A DNA stretch of 64,000 nt from Streptomyces sp. NBC_01275 (GTDB lineage: Bacteria > Actinomycetota > Actinomycetes > Streptomycetales > Streptomycetaceae), in NCBI RefSeq assembly GCF_026340655.1, contig NZ_JAPEOZ010000001.1, forward strand, positions 806,001-870,000, read 5' to 3'. The position numbers and the translations under genes are program-made. The notes beneath the pieces are model-generated. The model was not told where the DNA came from and did no database searches. It saw nothing but the letters and a program-made list of their open reading frames with translations. This document shows, piece after piece, positions 48,168 through 58,384 of this stretch. The first letter of the stretch is position 1, and each line of letters starts with the position of its first letter.

Positions 48168-50399
48168 ATGTCGAGCTCGATCAACAGACGCCAGTTCCTG
48201 GCCTCCGCAACCTGCGTGGCCACGGCGGCCGTTGCCGGAGGTATGTTAGGCGCCGACATCGCCCAGGCGGCGCCCAGCACGTACACACCCGACTGGAACT
48301 CGGTCGACCAGCACCCGCCGGCCCCTGAGTGGTTCCAGGACGCGAAGTTCGGGATCTACTTCCACTGGGGCGCCTTCAGCGTCCCCGCCTTCGACAACGA
48401 GTGGTACCCGCGCAGCATGTACCAGGCCGGGAGCAAGGCGAACCAGCACCACATCGCCACCTACGGCCAGCCCTCGGCATGGCCGTACCACAACTTCATC
48501 AACGGAGCGAAGGACCTGGCGGGCAAGACCGTGCAGTTCGCGCCGAAACTGAGGTCGGCCGGCGGGAAGTTCGACCCCGACGAGTGGGTGCAGCTGTTCG
48601 TCGACGCGGGCGCCAGGTTCGCCGGCCCGGTCGCCGAGCACCATGACGGTTTCTCCATGTGGGACAGCAAGGTCAACGAGTGGAACTCGGTGGACAAGGG
48701 GCCAGGGCTGGACCTGCTGCAGCTGTTCTCCACGGCCATCCGCGCCAAGGGCCTGAAGCTGCTGGTGGCCATGCACCACGCGTACCACTTCAACGGCTTC
48801 TACGAGTTCGTCCCCGCCCAGACGGACCCCAGTCTCAAGAAGCTCTACGGGCAGCTGGGTTCATCCGCGGAGAACCAGCTCTGGTACGACAAGCTCAAGG
48901 AGGTCATCGACCGGGCGAAGCCCGACATCCTCTGGCAGGACTTCAAGCTGGACGCCGTCGACGAGACGCAACGCCTGAACTTCCTGTCGTACTACTACAA
49001 CCAGGCCAACAGTTGGGGCCGCGAGGTCGTCGCCACCTACAAGGACGGCATGAACGGCAAGGGTGAGGTCTTCGACTACGAGCGCGGCGGCCCGGGCGAT
49101 CTGACCACCCCGTACTGGCTCACCGACGACAGCATCTCCAGCAGCAGTTGGTGCTACACCCAGGGCATCGGTTATTACAGCGTCCCCCAGATGCTGCACT
49201 CGTTCCTCGACCGGATCAGCAAGAACGGCAACGTGCTGCTGAACATCGCGCCGATGGCCGACGGCACCATCCCCCAGGCGCAGAAGGACATCCTGCTCGG
49301 CATCGGGGACCATCTGAAGCGCTTCGGCGAGTCCGTGTACTCGACCCGTGCGTGGACCGCGTACGGCGAGGGACCGACGAAGATGGGCGGCGGTGCGTTC
49401 ACCACCCCGCACGCCGGCACGCCAGAGGACATCCGCTTCACCCGCAACAAGGCCGACAACGTCCTCTACGCCACCGTCCTGGGCTGGCCCGGCACCACTC
49501 TGACGATCAAGACCCTCAGCTCGGATCGGATCAACCTCTCCTCGCTGACCTCGGTGCAGCTCCTCGGCTCCACCGCCGGCACCTACATCGACCTGCCCAC
49601 TCCGGCCCAGAACTCCTCCGGCCTCACTGTCACCCTGCCGTCCTCGGCGCCGTACAGCGCGGGCGCCTACGTCCTGAAGCTCACCTTCTCCGGCACGATC
49701 CCTGGCCTGCGGCCACTCGCCGGCGCCATCGCCTTCACCGACGTCAACTACACCGGCAACGCCGCCGTCCTCACCGTCGGCGACTACACCGCGGCCGACC
49801 TGACCGCGGCCGGACCGGGCCCGCGCACCCTCTCCTCCCTCCGGCCTGCCCCCGGCTACCAGGTCATCGGCTACTCCGACGACAACTTCACCGGCGCCTC
49901 CTGGACCTTCACCGCCGACAACCCCGACCTCAGGGTCACCGGCAACAACGACAAGGTCACCTCTCTCAAGGTTCGGTTCGACCCGGCGACGTACTTCCGG
50001 ATCACCAACGTCACCAACGGCCTCGCCCTGGACGGCGGCGGCAACGTCGCCTCCGGGTCCAACCTCAAGCAGTGGACCTGGGACGGCAGTTCGAACCTGC
50101 AGTGGCATGCGGAGGCTGTCGGAGACGGCTACTACAGGCTGGTCAACCGCACGAACGGCATGGTCGCCGACGGCTGGGGCGCCACGACCGACGGCGCCGC
50201 AGCCAGACAGGCGCCCTGGAACGGCGGCGCCAGCCAGCAGTGGAAGATCACCCACCGGGGCGGCGAAAGTCATTCGATCGCCAACCGCACCACCGGCCTG
50301 GTCCTCGACGGCGGCGGCAGCGTCGCCTCGGGCTCCGTCACCAAGCAGTGGACCTACGGCAGCAGCACCAACCTGCAGTGGACCTTCACCGCGCTGTAG
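48168..50399 (+). CDS. Secreted GH29 alpha-L-fucosidase with beta/gamma-crystallin-like and CBM13 domains
   Basis: The 743-residue protein starts with a Tat signal (INRRQFLASATCVATAAVAG). The GH29 barrel spans about residues 45-390 and shows WFQDAKFGIYFHWGAFSVPA, EHHDGFSMWDSKVNEW and the expected nucleophile Asp in PDILWQDFKLDAVD. A beta-sandwich follows, then a beta/gamma-crystallin-like module (IAFTDVNYTGNAAVLTVGDY) and a ricin-type CBM13 module with SNLQWHAEAV and ASQQWKITH. ATG 48168 is chosen to place the twin-arginine motif at the N-terminus. The divergent FadR-type regulator probably controls it. Confidence 0.9.
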   Translation: MSSSINRRQFLASATCVATAAVAGGMLGADIAQAAPSTYTPDWNSVDQHPPAPEWFQDAKFGIYFHWGAFSVPAFDNEWYPRSMYQAGSKANQHHIATYGQPSAWPYHNFINGAKDLAGKTVQFAPKLRSAGGKFDPDEWVQLFVDAGARFAGPVAEHHDGFSMWDSKVNEWNSVDKGPGLDLLQLFSTAIRAKGLKLLVAMHHAYHFNGFYEFVPAQTDPSLKKLYGQLGSSAENQLWYDKLKEVIDRAKPDILWQDFKLDAVDETQRLNFLSYYYNQANSWGREVVATYKDGMNGKGEVFDYERGGPGDLTTPYWLTDDSISSSSWCYTQGIGYYSVPQMLHSFLDRISKNGNVLLNIAPMADGTIPQAQKDILLGIGDHLKRFGESVYSTRAWTAYGEGPTKMGGGAFTTPHAGTPEDIRFTRNKADNVLYATVLGWPGTTLTIKTLSSDRINLSSLTSVQLLGSTAGTYIDLPTPAQNSSGLTVTLPSSAPYSAGAYVLKLTFSGTIPGLRPLAGAIAFTDVNYTGNAAVLTVGDYTAADLTAAGPGPRTLSSLRPAPGYQVIGYSDDNFTGASWTFTADNPDLRVTGNNDKVTSLKVRFDPATYFRITNVTNGLALDGGGNVASGSNLKQWTWDGSSNLQWHAEAVGDGYYRLVNRTNGMVADGWGATTDGAAARQAPWNGGASQQWKITHRGGESHSIANRTTGLVLDGGGSVASGSVTKQWTYGSSTNLQWTFTAL

Positions 50400-50756
50400 C
50401 CGCGGGGCCCGCTGCCGCTGACGTGGCGGCGCAGATCCTGGTGCGAGCCTCCGGCCGTACCACCGGGTTGCGGTGCCCGATCGCCCGGATGCCGCACCGA
50501 CGGGGGTGGAACCGCTGAGTTCGGCCAAGACCTGTCGGTCGAGACCGCGGTGCGGCGGGGCGCAGGCAGCGGGCACTCGCTGGTGTGATCCGTACCGGGC
50601 GGAGGCGTCCTTCGCCCGACCGGACCGGGGCCGCATCAGGTGAGGAGGGGTGCTCGTGCCGCTGCCGCCTCGACACCCCGGACGTCAGCTCCGACGGCTC
50701 AGGGAGCGACCCCCATGAGACGGGCGCTGTCAGCGAGGACGGCACCATCGCCCACT

Positions 50757-50981
50757 CCATGATGCCGACGCTCGTCGCGCTGACCCTGGGCCCCGCTCTG
50801 TTCGGCTTCTTCGGCCTGCGGTTGCCGCCCCGTGCCGTCCGCAAGGCCACCCGGCCGGGAAGCGAGCGCCCGCACCCGGTGCCCGCCGCGTCCGGTCTGG
50901 GCGCGGTTCGTGCTGCGCCGGCCGGTGGCCGTGCTGTCGATCGCCGGACTCGGTCCCGGGGCCGCGCCTTGACACCGCCGA
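50757..50981 (+). pseudogene. MMPL/RND-type transporter fragment
   Basis: A plus-strand frame reads HSMMPTLVALTLGPALFGFF then GLRLPPRAVRKA, and after a frame change PVWARFVLRRPVAVLSIAGL. This is the mid-protein junction between the first membrane bundle and the second half of MMPL exporters. Both flanks are missing. The remaining bases from 50400 to 50756 and from 50982 to 51142 hold no recognisable gene. Confidence 0.6.
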
Positions 50982-51142
50982 CAGTGTCCGGCGCCTCGGC
51001 TTCCTCGCACCGCTCGGGCAGGCCACAAGCGGGGGACGAGAGCCCAGGTTCTCCCGGAACCGATCGAAGCGGGAGTAGCCGTCGAAGGCCTCCTGGAGCA
51101 CCCACCGCATGGCGGGGCCTTCAACGAGAAGAGATCAAGACC

Positions 51143-52187
51143 ATGGTGAAACTCTCGATCGTGGAACAGGCCACGGTCCCGCGCGACAAGACCGCCATCG
51201 ACGCCTTCGACGAGGCGCTGGCCACCACCAAGCACGCCGAGCGGCACGGCTTCCACCGGATGTGGTTCGCCGAGCACCACGGCCTGGGCACCGTCGGGCT
51301 CGCACGCCCCCGAGGTCCTCATGGGCGTCGTGGCGCGGGAGACCGAACGCATCCGCATCGGCTCCGGCGCGATCCTGCTCAACCACTACAGCCCCCCGAA
51401 GGTCGCCGAGCTGTTCCTGCAGTTGGAGACCGTGGCGCCGGGGCGATTCGACATGGGGCTCGGCCGGGCGACCACTGGCCCGCTCGTCGACATCGCCCTG
51501 AAGCGCGACCGGGACAGCGGGCATCTCGACGACTTCGACCAGCAGGTGCAGGAAGTGCTGGCGTTCCTGCACCACGATTTCCCCGCCGACCACCCCTTCC
51601 GGCAGATCCAGCTCATGCCGTCCGTGACCGCCCGCCCCGACCCGTGGATCCTCGGCTCCTCCGGCAGTAGCGCCGGACTGGCCGCCGCCCTCGGCGTCGG
51701 CTACTCGTTCGCCGGGTTCATCAACCCGGGCGGGGCGGTTCCTGCCCTGCGGGCGTATCGCAAGGCGTTCAAGCCCACCCTGTACGGCGCCGAAACCCCC
51801 CAAGTCATGCTCGGCGTCGCCGTGTTCGCCGCCGACACCGACGAAGAAGCCCACCGAATGACCTGGCCGACCCGGGCCGTCTTCGACCGCCTCGGCCGCA
51901 CCGGACAGGCCCCCGCCGTCCCGACCATCGACGAAGCCTCCCGCACGCTCACCACCGCGCAGAAGGACGAACCGTCCAGGATCGTGAACGGCCGGTGGCC
52001 CCGGCAGCTCGCCGGCCGCCCCGAGACCGTGCGGGACCAGCTCCTTCAGATGATCGAGGAGACTGGGGCGACCGAGGTCATGCTCCAGAGCATCAGCCCC
52101 GACCAGGAAGCCCGCCGCCACTCCCACGCGCTCATCGCCGACGCTTTCGGGGTCACGCCCGACGCACGGCCGGCCACCGCAGCGTAG
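51143..52187 (+). pseudogene. Luciferase-like flavin monooxygenase with one frameshift
   Basis: ATG 51143 opens KLSIVEQATVPRDKTAIDAF and TKHAERHGFHRMWFAEHHGL, the usual N-terminus of bacterial luciferase-like F420/FMN monooxygenases. At about 51296 an extra G in GTCGGGCTCGCAC shifts the frame; the next frame continues SHAPEVLMGVVARETERIRI and runs to 52187. If the base is removed the protein would be full length (about 347 residues). It could be a recent pseudogene or a sequence error. Confidence 0.75.
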
Positions 52188-52327
52188 GAGAGCGTGCTGT
52201 CGATGACCGTGTCCGCGATGCCCCCTCGGCGCCGCGGACACGACCGCTTCATGCTGTCGGCGCCTGCCTGACGGGCGTCCGCTGATCAGACGTCGGCAGA
52301 TCAGCGGAGCCGGGCGGTCAGGTGGTA

Positions 52328-55300
52328 TCAGCCCGAGGGCAACCGGTACGAGGCCACGCCGTCCTTGTGACCGAGGAGACGCACGCCGTCCACTCGGGCC
52401 AGCGGAGTCCGTCCTTCGCGGACGGCATCGGCGGAGACGGCTGAAAGTCGCAGCGTCGCCTCGCTGTTGGCGGGCACGACCGCGTCGTACACAAGGGCCC
52501 TGCCTCCGTCCTCCACCTTCCACTCGCTCCTGATCTCGCCGTACGGCGACTCGTGCGAGCCCGACACATGCCTGATCCTGCCGGTGGGATCGACGTGGGG
52601 TTGCAGGACGAAGTGCTTGAAGCCGGGGCTGTCCGGGTCGCGGGCGATGCCGGCCATGTAGGCGTACATCCACTCCATGATCGCGCCGTAGGCGTAGTGG
52701 TTGAAGGAGTTCATGCCGACCGGCCCGAACCCGTCTTCCATGGAGTAGGAGTTCCAGCGCTCCCAGACGGTGGTGGCGCCGTTCTTCACGGAGAACAGCC
52801 AGGACGGCAGGGCGTCCTGGTGGAGCAGCTTGTACGCCAGGTCGGCGCGGCCCTCGTCGGTGAGGACGGGGGCGAGGACGTTGACGCCGAGGAAGCCGAC
52901 GGACAGCGTGTTCTCGGCGTACCTGACCCGGATGCTGTTGGGGTGGGCGGCCTTGTAGGCCTCGTCGTTGCCGATGTTGTCGGCGAGATGCCCGACGAGT
53001 GTGCGGCGTTGGGCCTCCGTCTCGTAGAAGCCGAGTTTGAGGACCCAGAGCAGCGCCGTCTGGCTGTTGTCCTCCGTCTTCTGGTTGGGGTCGGAGCCCG
53101 GTTCGATCGGGGAGGCGTCGCCGAGGCTGGACCTGACCGTGGCCGTGCCGCCCTCGGTGCTCAGGTACTTGGTGACGAACGCCTGCCTGATGCGTGCGAA
53201 GAGCCGGTCGTACGCCTCTCCTCCGCCGTCCTGCCGATCGCACGGGCCATCTGAGCCATCAGCCGGGTGCTGTAGCCGTAGTAGACGTCGCTCATCATCT
53301 GGGCGCTGGTCTTCTGCGGCGCCAGCCAGTCGCCGGTGAGGGAACCCTGTCCGGCATAGGTGTCACCGGTCTGCTCCTGGATCCAGTCCAGGTAGCGGGT
53401 CATCGCCGGCCAGTTGTCCTTGACGACGGTCGCGTCGCCGGTCATCTGCCACACGGTCCACGGCACGATGACACCGGCGTCCGCCCAACCGCTGCCGCCG
53501 CCCGGGAAGTTGAAACGTCCGGTGGGGGCGACCCCGGTGAACTGGGCCTTGTCCACGCCGTAGACGGCCTGGGAGTCGACGACCGTGTCCTGGAAGTGGC
53601 TGAGGAAGACACCGGCGTCGACGTTGTAGAGACCCGTCGTGGAGAAGACCTGGGTGTCGCCGGTCCAGCCGAGGCGTTCGTCGCGCTGCGGGCAGTCGGT
53701 GGGCACCCAGAGGTAGTTGCCGCGCTGGCCCCAACGGATGTTGCTCGCCAACTGGTTGATGTCGGGGTCGTCGGTGGTGACGGTGCCGGTCTCGCGGATC
53801 GCGGAGGTGGCGACCTTTCCGGTCAGGCCGGTGATCGTGACGGTGTCCGTCGCGGTGACGGACACATAGCGGAAGCCGTAGAAGGTCAGGGAGTCCTGGT
53901 GGGTCTCGCCGTGCCGGTCCCCCTTGAGAATGTAGGTACTGGTGGCCTTGGCGCTGCGGAGGTTGGCCCGGTAGACGGAGCCCACCGGGCCGTCGGCGCC
54001 CGCGCTGTCGTCGTTGAGCATCTCGCCGAACCTGAACTCGGCCTTGGCTCCGGCAGGTCCGCGCAGGCTGTAGCGGGCCACGCCGACCATGTTCTGCCCG
54101 AGGTCGAAGACGACGGTCTCGCCCGCGCCGATCGTGACGGAGGCGGTGGCCGCCTTCGCGGGATCGGTCACCGTCCGGTCAGGATCCACGACGATGCGGC
54201 CCCTGCCGTTGGGGCTGCCGTCCTGCCCGGTCACCCCCGTGGCGACGGTGATCGACTGCGGTCCCCGGTCCCAGCGGTGCATGAAGCGTGCGGTCTCGCC
54301 CGGGTAGGCGAGGAGTCGTGCCTCCGGGAACCTGTCGTCGAACGCGACGCGTTCCACGTCCGCCCAGGCGGTGTCGTCGAATCCGTGCGCCGTCCAGCCC
54401 GGCAGCTCCTTGCGGCGTCGTAGGTCTGGCCGTCGTAGATGTCGTCGGCGCGGTAAGGGCCGGTGTCGGTGGCCTTCCAGCCGCCGTCCGGTCCGGTGAC
54501 GACCGTCTGTGACGTACCGTCGGCGTACCGGATCAGCAGCTTGGCCTTGACGGCCAGGGCGTTGCCGTCCTGCGAGTAGTACGTACTGCCGTCCGATATG
54601 CGGCCGTTGTACCAGCCGTTGCCCAGGACGACCGCGAGGGTGACGTCCGGCTCCCATGTCACGAGCTCGGTGACGTCGTACGTCATGTAGTTGACGCGCG
54701 CGTCGTAGTTCGTCGAGCCCGGGGGCAGCAGCTCGGTCGTGGTGCCGCCGTCCTGCTCCACGGTCACATGGCGTCCGTTGAGGTAGGCCTCGTACACGCC
54801 GAGGGCCGAGACGTACAGCCGCGCCTCGCGGACCTTGGGCCGGTCCTTCAGGGCTGCTTCCTTCCGCAGCATCGGCGCCCCGGCCGAGTTGGGGGCCTTC
54901 CCCTTCATCCCGATCCACTGCGCGCCCTCCCATCCGCCGACGCCGTCGGTGCTCATGAGGCCGGTCTCGAAGAAGGCGGGGGGCGCCGTACCGACCGGAC
55001 GGCCTTCGGCGTCCCAGACGGTGACGGTCCAGTGGTAGCGGGTCGAGGCACGCAGCGGTCTGCCCGCGTAACGGACGGCCACGGAATCGGCGGAGCGCAC
55101 GCGGCCGCTGTTCCAGACGTCCGCGCGACCGGCGGTCAGCCTGTCCGGTGAGCTCGCCACCAGGATCTGGTACGCCCCCTGGCTCCGCCCGCGCGCCTCG
55201 GACCGCATGCGCCAGCCGAAGCGCGGCCGGGTGGCGTCCAAACCAAGGGGGTCGGTGCGGTGTTCCACGGTCAGTCCGGTCACCGCGGCGTCCGGACGGC

Positions 55301-55490
55301 GGAACGGCGCCGCCTGCGCGGCGGCCGAGCCGCCCACGACGCCGGCCACTACCGGCACCGCGCCGGCCGACGCCATGAGCACGGTTCTACGGCGGATTCC
55401 CGCGTGGCATGCCCCGGCAGCGCCGCTCTCGTCGAGGCCGAGCTCGAGGTCGCGGTCCGTGCCGTCCATGTGGTGGGGTGCATTGCTCAC
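52328..55490 (-). pseudogene. Secreted GH78 alpha-L-rhamnosidase, two frameshifts
   Basis: The three consecutive minus-strand frames together give a complete GH78 protein of about 1,050 residues. The first (from ATG 55490) holds a Tat signal (GIRRRTVLMASAGAVPVVAG) and the N-terminal beta domains up to DDIYDGQTYDA. After a shift near 54415 the second carries ELPGWTAHGFDDTAWADVER through the catalytic motif PTDCPQRDERLGWTGDTQVF. A shift near 53225 (GAGGAGAGGCG) leads to EAYDRLFARIRQAF, TTVWERWNSYSMEDGFGPVG and the end at 52328. All domains are kept, so errors or very recent mutations are likely. It removes terminal rhamnose. Confidence 0.85.
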
Positions 55491-55522
55491 ACCGTCATCC
55501 CTTCAGGTGTTGGGGGGGGTGG

Positions 55523-55982
55523 TCAGGAGCCGGTCTTGTACTCGGCGTCCATCTCGTCGAGGAGCTTTTCGGGCGTGGACTGCCCGCCGAAGATCTCCTG
55601 GAGGCCGCTGAGCATGGTCTGCTGGACCTTGGCGTTGGGCCACAGCTGATCCATGAACGGCACCGTGCGGTCCGACCCGATGAACGTGGAGGGCGGTGGT
55701 CCACGGCGACTTCGCGAAGGTGGCCTGGCCGGCCTGCATCTTCTGGTCGAAGTCGCGGTCCGGGCCGTAGACGGTCGTGGCGACCAGCGCGTACAGGACC
55801 AGCTGGGCGACCCAGTTGTCCTGGTTGCCCAGTGCGAAGGCGGGGGTTCCCTTGGCCTTCGCGGCCTTGCAGAAGGCCAGCAGATCGGTCCGGGTGGTTC
55901 GCGCCCGACGGACCTTCGGCACCGGCTCCGCATCCGGAGGCCGGTCATGGTCCCGAAGCTGCCCGTGCGGGGCGAGGGTCAT
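55523..55982 (-). pseudogene. ABC sugar-binding protein remnant
   Basis: A strong ribosome site (GAGGAGG) precedes ATG 55982. The frame reaches TDLLAFCKAAKAKGTPAFAL, GNQDNWVAQLVLYALVATTV and GPDRDFDQKMQAGQATFAKS, typical of extracellular solute-binding proteins of the sugar ABC class. A frame change near 55690 leads to FIGSDRTVPFMDQLWPNAKV, EIFGGQSTPEKLLDEMDAEY and a stop. The lipoprotein signal and much of both lobes are missing. It lies immediately upstream of the GH78 gene, and the gap to the LacI gene has LacI-type operators, so it was the binding protein for rhamnoside uptake. Confidence 0.75.
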
Positions 55983-55998
55983 CCACGGACCTCCTCTC

Positions 55999-56301
55999 TT
56001 GAAACGTTTCAAACAGGGCGCCGAATCGTGACTCCGGCACTGCGAGCCGTTGTGCGGGGGTGCCGACGGGTTGTCGTCGTGGGCGATGCGGTCCGGGGGT
56101 CGGACGGTCCGATACGGGGCCGGTTGGCCCGGGCTCCAGTGGGTAACGTTTCCCAAAGGTGTTGCCAGACCCTAGAGAGCGTCCCGCGTGACGTCAAGAT
56201 GCCGCGCAGGCTGCGCGATTGTCACGGCGGCGGCGCAGCTCAGCCGCTGCGACGGCCCCACCGAGTCGCGATTCCGCCCTACACTCGCCGACAACGTTTC
56301 C
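55999..56301. promoter_or_regulatory. Three LacI-type AACGTTTC operators
   Basis: TTGAAACGTTTCAA (55999-56012) is a perfect palindrome just upstream of the solute-binding remnant. GGGTAACGTTTCCC (56142-56155) and ACAACGTTTCCCG (56291-56303) lie nearer the LacI gene. All share the AACGTTTC core of LacI-family operators. They probably serve the divergent GH78 and LacI units. Confidence 0.72.
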
Positions 56302-56320
56302 CGAAGGGACAAGGAACCGG

Positions 56321-57358
56321 ATGGAGCCGCAGGCCCGGCCTCGACGCGTCACCATCGTCGACGTTGCGCGTCACGCTCAGGTGTCCACGACAGCCGTCTC
56401 CAAGGTGCTGCGCAACGCGTACGGAGCCAGCCCCGAGATGCGCGCCAAGGTGCGCCGCGCGATCGACGAGCTGGGCTACCGGCCGAACGCCGGCGCCAGG
56501 GGCCTGCGCGGACAGACGTACACCATCGGCGTGATGCTGCCCGACATCCGCAACCCCTTCTTCCCCGAGATCCTCGACGGCGTCACCGCCTCGCTGGCGG
56601 ACACCGAGTACCAGGTGTTCCTGGGCCCGGGCTGCAACGGGGAGAAGGAGGAGGCCCGCGTCACCGAGGCGATGGTCGACCGCGGCATGGACGGCATCAT
56701 CCTGGTCGCACCGATCTCGTCACGCGCCCATATGGAGCGCGTCGGCGCCTCGGTGCCGACCGTCGTCGTCGGCCGCCACGGGTCATCTCCCGCGTACGAC
56801 ACCGTGGCCGACGACGACGTCGAGGGCGCCGCCCTGGTCATCGGCCACCTCGCCACCCTCGGACATCGCCGGATCGCCCACATCGAACATCACGAGACCG
56901 ACCCGACACGCCTCACGGAGATGCCGAACGCCCGCCGCGCCGACGGTTATCGCCGGGCCATGCGGAAGCACGGACTGGAGGAGTGGATCGACGTGGTCTC
57001 CACCAGCTACACCCAGGACGGCGGCCACCGGGGCACGAAGGAGCTGCTGGCCCGTCCCGTCCGGCCCACGGCGGTCTTCGCCGGAGCGGACATCGTCGCC
57101 ATGGGCGTGCTCGAAGCGGTCGCCGAGGCCGGGCTGTCCGTTCCCGGCGACCTCTCGGTGGCCGGATACGACAACACCACGTTCGCCGCGTTCGGCCCGA
57201 TCTCACTCACCAGCGTCGACCAGGCCGGCCGCGAGCTGGGCAGAAACGCCGTTCGTCTCCTCCTGGAACGGATCGCCAAGCCTGGCCGGCCGTCGGCCCA
57301 GGTCACCCTCTCCCCCACACTCGTGCCGCGACGGTCCACCGCGCGACCGGCGGAGTAG
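56321..57358 (+). CDS. LacI-family transcriptional repressor
   Basis: The 345-residue protein has the LacI helix-turn-helix (VTIVDVARHAQVSTTAVSKV, LRNAYG) and hinge, then a periplasmic-binding-protein-like effector domain (YTIGVMLPDIRNPFFPEILD, VSVPTVVVGRHG, TAVFAGADIVAMGVLEAV, LSVAGYDNTTFAAF). ATG 56321 follows AAGGGACAAGGAA. It is divergent from the GH78 gene and the sugar-binding remnant and has three operators upstream, so it is very probably the rhamnoside repressor of this island. Confidence 0.9.
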   Translation: MEPQARPRRVTIVDVARHAQVSTTAVSKVLRNAYGASPEMRAKVRRAIDELGYRPNAGARGLRGQTYTIGVMLPDIRNPFFPEILDGVTASLADTEYQVFLGPGCNGEKEEARVTEAMVDRGMDGIILVAPISSRAHMERVGASVPTVVVGRHGSSPAYDTVADDDVEGAALVIGHLATLGHRRIAHIEHHETDPTRLTEMPNARRADGYRRAMRKHGLEEWIDVVSTSYTQDGGHRGTKELLARPVRPTAVFAGADIVAMGVLEAVAEAGLSVPGDLSVAGYDNTTFAAFGPISLTSVDQAGRELGRNAVRLLLERIAKPGRPSAQVTLSPTLVPRRSTARPAE

Positions 57359-57428
57359 GGCGTCGACACCGCGGGATCCGCGGTCATGTAGTGCAGCAGG
57401 CGGCCCCGACGTCACTCCCCCGGCGCGT

Positions 57429-57593
57429 CTCAAGCCGATCTGGGTGTACCCGAACGCCCACGTGGACGGTTTCCCCCGCTTCATGGCCGACCGTGCCGCG
57501 GTCGAACACTGGAAGCAGACCTTCGCCCTCTACTTCGGCGAGGTCAAGGGCGACCCCACGCCCGGCTGGCTCGGACCGCGCCCAGGGGCATAG
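57429..57593 (+). pseudogene. Unassigned C-terminal fragment
   Basis: A 54-codon frame ending at TAG 57591-57593 reads LKPIWVYPNAHVDGFPRFMA and then DRAAVEHWKQTFALYFGEVK. Its composition is that of a real folded protein tail, and no start or body is present upstream. I do not recognise the family. The rest of 57359-57821 shows no gene. Confidence 0.4.
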
Positions 57594-57821
57594 GCGTGGG
57601 ACGGGGCGCCGGCCGGTGCACCGCAACCGCGCCGGCCAGACCGACGCCCCCGCTCCGCACAGGACTCCTACGGTCGAGCCGCAGCCATCTCCGAAGCCGC
57701 CCGCAGAGGCCACCTCGACCTTTTCGCCGTAGGGCCGTGCCGACCGTGTCCACCGACACCCTGCCGCCCCGGACATGATCGGTACGGTGATACCCGGGAC
57801 GGCAGAAGGGGCGGCGAGGCC

Positions 57822-58316
57822 GTGAGCGAGCAGGCGGGCATCAGAACGGCGAAGGAGGCCGCCGACCACGAGCTGATCCTCGCGTTCGGGCGGCTGCAGG
57901 GGGCGGCCAACCGACTGGAGTACATCCTCGGTCGGGCCCTGGAGGAGGAGTGCGGGATCAGTCATCTGATGTTCGAGGTGTTGCTGATCCTCGGACGGGC
58001 GGGCGCACCGGGCATGTCGATGCGGGCCATCGCCCAGGAACAGGTCCTGACCACGGGCGGCGCTACCCGGCTGGTGGACCGCATGGTGGCGGCGGGACTC
58101 GTGGCGCGCACCGACTCCCCCGAGGACCGACGCGCGAAGCTGGTGCGACTCACTCCGCTGGGTGAGGAGACGGCGGTGCGCGCTTCTCAGGTGCACGTGG
58201 CGAACATCAAGCGGCACTTCGAGGCGCCGCTCCCCGTCGAGGACCGCGAGCGGTTCGCGGAGGATCTCCGCATCCTCAGCCACACGGCCCGAAACGTGCT
58301 GCCCCGACTGCCCTGA
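57822..58316 (+). CDS. MarR-family transcriptional regulator
   Basis: The 164-residue winged-helix protein shows the MarR core (HLMFEVLLILGRAGAPGMSM, RAIAQEQVLTTGGATRLVDR, wing SPEDRRAKLVRLTP). The start is GTG 57822. Its 3' end faces the XRE-MmyB gene at 58385-59311. No operator or target is obvious. Confidence 0.86.
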   Translation: MSEQAGIRTAKEAADHELILAFGRLQGAANRLEYILGRALEEECGISHLMFEVLLILGRAGAPGMSMRAIAQEQVLTTGGATRLVDRMVAAGLVARTDSPEDRRAKLVRLTPLGEETAVRASQVHVANIKRHFEAPLPVEDRERFAEDLRILSHTARNVLPRLP

Positions 58317-58384
58317 CCTGCGGACCGGCGACTGCCCTGAGGTAATGACGACCGCCCCGGAGTCGTACAGCACGTAGGTGCGCG

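Noticed and set aside
51135..53243. A 702-codon minus-strand frame over the luciferase-like and GH78 genes
   Set aside because: Low-complexity composition with no motif; the GH78 and monooxygenase frames explain the same bases.
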